A stretch of DNA of 64,000 nt, taken from the NCBI RefSeq assembly GCF_001543175.1, contig NZ_CP014161.1:434001-498000 (forward strand), written 5' to 3'. A model generated the notes under the pieces. It did not search any database. It saw only the letters and a program-made list of their open reading frames with translations, and was not told where the DNA came from. Within the stretch, counting starts at the first letter, position 1, and the number at the start of each line of letters is the position of its first letter. Origin of the DNA: Aerococcus urinae. GTDB lineage: Bacteria; Bacillota; Bacilli; Lactobacillales; Aerococcaceae. Below, piece by piece: positions 63,351-64,000 of the stretch. The position numbers were made by a program, and so were the translations under genes.

Positions 63351-64000
63351 ATGATTAAACTTATTGCTATTGACTTAGATGGAACCTTATTACGCGATGA
63401 TAAGACCATTAGTGAAGCCAATGCTTCTACCATAAGAAGAGCGGTGGAAGCGGGGATTGAAGTGGTGATTTGCACCGGTCGTCCCATTGAAGGCATTCAA
63501 TTTGCCTTGGATCGCTTTAACATGAATACTGCGAAACATTTCTCTATTACCTATAATGGTGGCTTAGTTCTACATAATGATTCCCGCGAGATTATTTCTG
63601 AAACCATTATGACGACAGCAGATGTGTTGCGGATTTATGACATGATGTATCCGCTGGGCTTGCCTATTGATGCGGTAGACATTAATACTGTCCATCGTTT
63701 GAAGTATCCCAAGGACTGGCCGGGTCACTATGACCAACAAATGCCTTTTCTTCCCTTTGTCCCTTTTGACTTGGAAGCTGTGGGTATGGACCATCATTTT
63801 TATAAAACGGTGACCAATACCCCTAAGGAACATATTGAAGACCAGCTATCAAAATTGCCGGACTGGCTTTATCAAGACTATTCCGTCATGCGTTCTCACG
63901 GCCATCAGTTGGAGGTCATGCCTAAGGGCGTGGATAAGGGACAAGGTTTGGCGGCCTTGGCCAATTATTTAAATATCGATGTTAGTGAGGTCATGGCCAT
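63351..64000 (+). CDS. Cof-type HAD-IIB family hydrolase, N-terminal part
   Basis: Open from ATG 63351 to the window end (216 codons seen, gene continues). HAD motif I IDLDGTLLRDD begins near residue 7, motif II CTGR near 42, the C2 cap region follows, and VMPKGVDKGQGL near 195 is the signature Lys segment of the YidA/Cof group. Sugar-phosphate or cofactor phosphatase; the substrate is not predictable. AAAGGATAG upstream. Confidence 0.92.
   Translation, partial: MIKLIAIDLDGTLLRDDKTISEANASTIRRAVEAGIEVVICTGRPIEGIQFALDRFNMNTAKHFSITYNGGLVLHNDSREIISETIMTTADVLRIYDMMYPLGLPIDAVDINTVHRLKYPKDWPGHYDQQMPFLPFVPFDLEAVGMDHHFYKTVTNTPKEHIEDQLSKLPDWLYQDYSVMRSHGHQLEVMPKGVDKGQGLAALANYLNIDVSEVMA

Overview
The window is a low-GC Gram-positive chromosome segment with strong AGGAGG-type ribosome binding sites, TATAAT promoters (often with an extended TGn), U-tract hairpin terminators and LPxTG surface proteins. 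The housekeeping gene order follows Bacillus subtilis closely but is compacted in the way seen in Lactobacillales. I infer a lactic-acid-bacteria relative, possibly Aerococcaceae/Aerococcus; the family is fairly likely and the genus is a guess.

Layout. (1) 1-8.1 kb: end of the pyruvate dehydrogenase operon (E2 end, E3), a small conserved protein, a four-gene polar amino acid ABC importer, an RsuA-type pseudouridine synthase on the minus strand, then an intergenic array of structured repeats, a UPF0223 protein and an inositol-monophosphatase-family enzyme. (2) 8.3-15.5 kb: typA, ftsW, pyc, UPF0298 (ylbG-like), the same order as the B. subtilis pdh-to-ylb region. (3) 15.5-21.1 kb: an accessory insertion between the ylbG-like gene and rsmD, with two paralogous LPxTG cell-wall proteins separated by a complete group II intron. 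(4) 21.2-30 kb: rsmD, comEA, comEC, holA, rpsT (minus), uvrB, a PAP2 phosphatase (minus), rpsO. (5) 30.2-39.6 kb: pnp, a second and almost identical group II intron, asd, an RNase J2-like gene, a ThiT-like membrane protein, a cardiolipin synthase. (6) 39.9-62.8 kb: a putative SOS-regulated small gene (minus), then the long gmk-to-smc block: gmk, rpoZ, priA, fmt, rsmB, PP2C phosphatase, PASTA kinase, rsgA, rpe, thiN, rpmB, asp23-like, fakA, a luciferase-like monooxygenase, recG, plsX, acpP, rnc, smc. (7) 62.8-64 kb: a second array of the structured repeats and the start of a Cof-type HAD hydrolase.

Most genes are ordinary core functions: central carbon entry (PDH, Pyc), translation and ribosome maturation (TypA, RsgA, RsmB, RsmD, S15, S20, L28), RNA turnover (PNPase, RNase J2, RNase III), DNA uptake and repair (ComEA/EC, UvrB, RecG, PriA, SMC) and lipid/envelope work (PlsX, AcpP, FakA, Cls, FtsW).

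The most unusual content is non-coding. A family of about 95-150-nt modular hairpin elements occurs in two arrays 56 kb apart (6231-6905 and 62821-63250), with a collapsed fragment next to the second intron. The arms differ between elements but remain complementary, while a TTCAG / CTTCCAG internal loop is constant, so the structure appears to be under selection. Two elements carry the same ~51-nt extra module at the same site. Other points of note are two near-identical class-C-like group II introns each placed just after a terminator, two surface-protein cassettes sharing leader, signal peptide, anchor and 3' end around unrelated middles, a 36-residue repeat in the second surface protein, and a LexA-box promoter in front of a small orphan gene.
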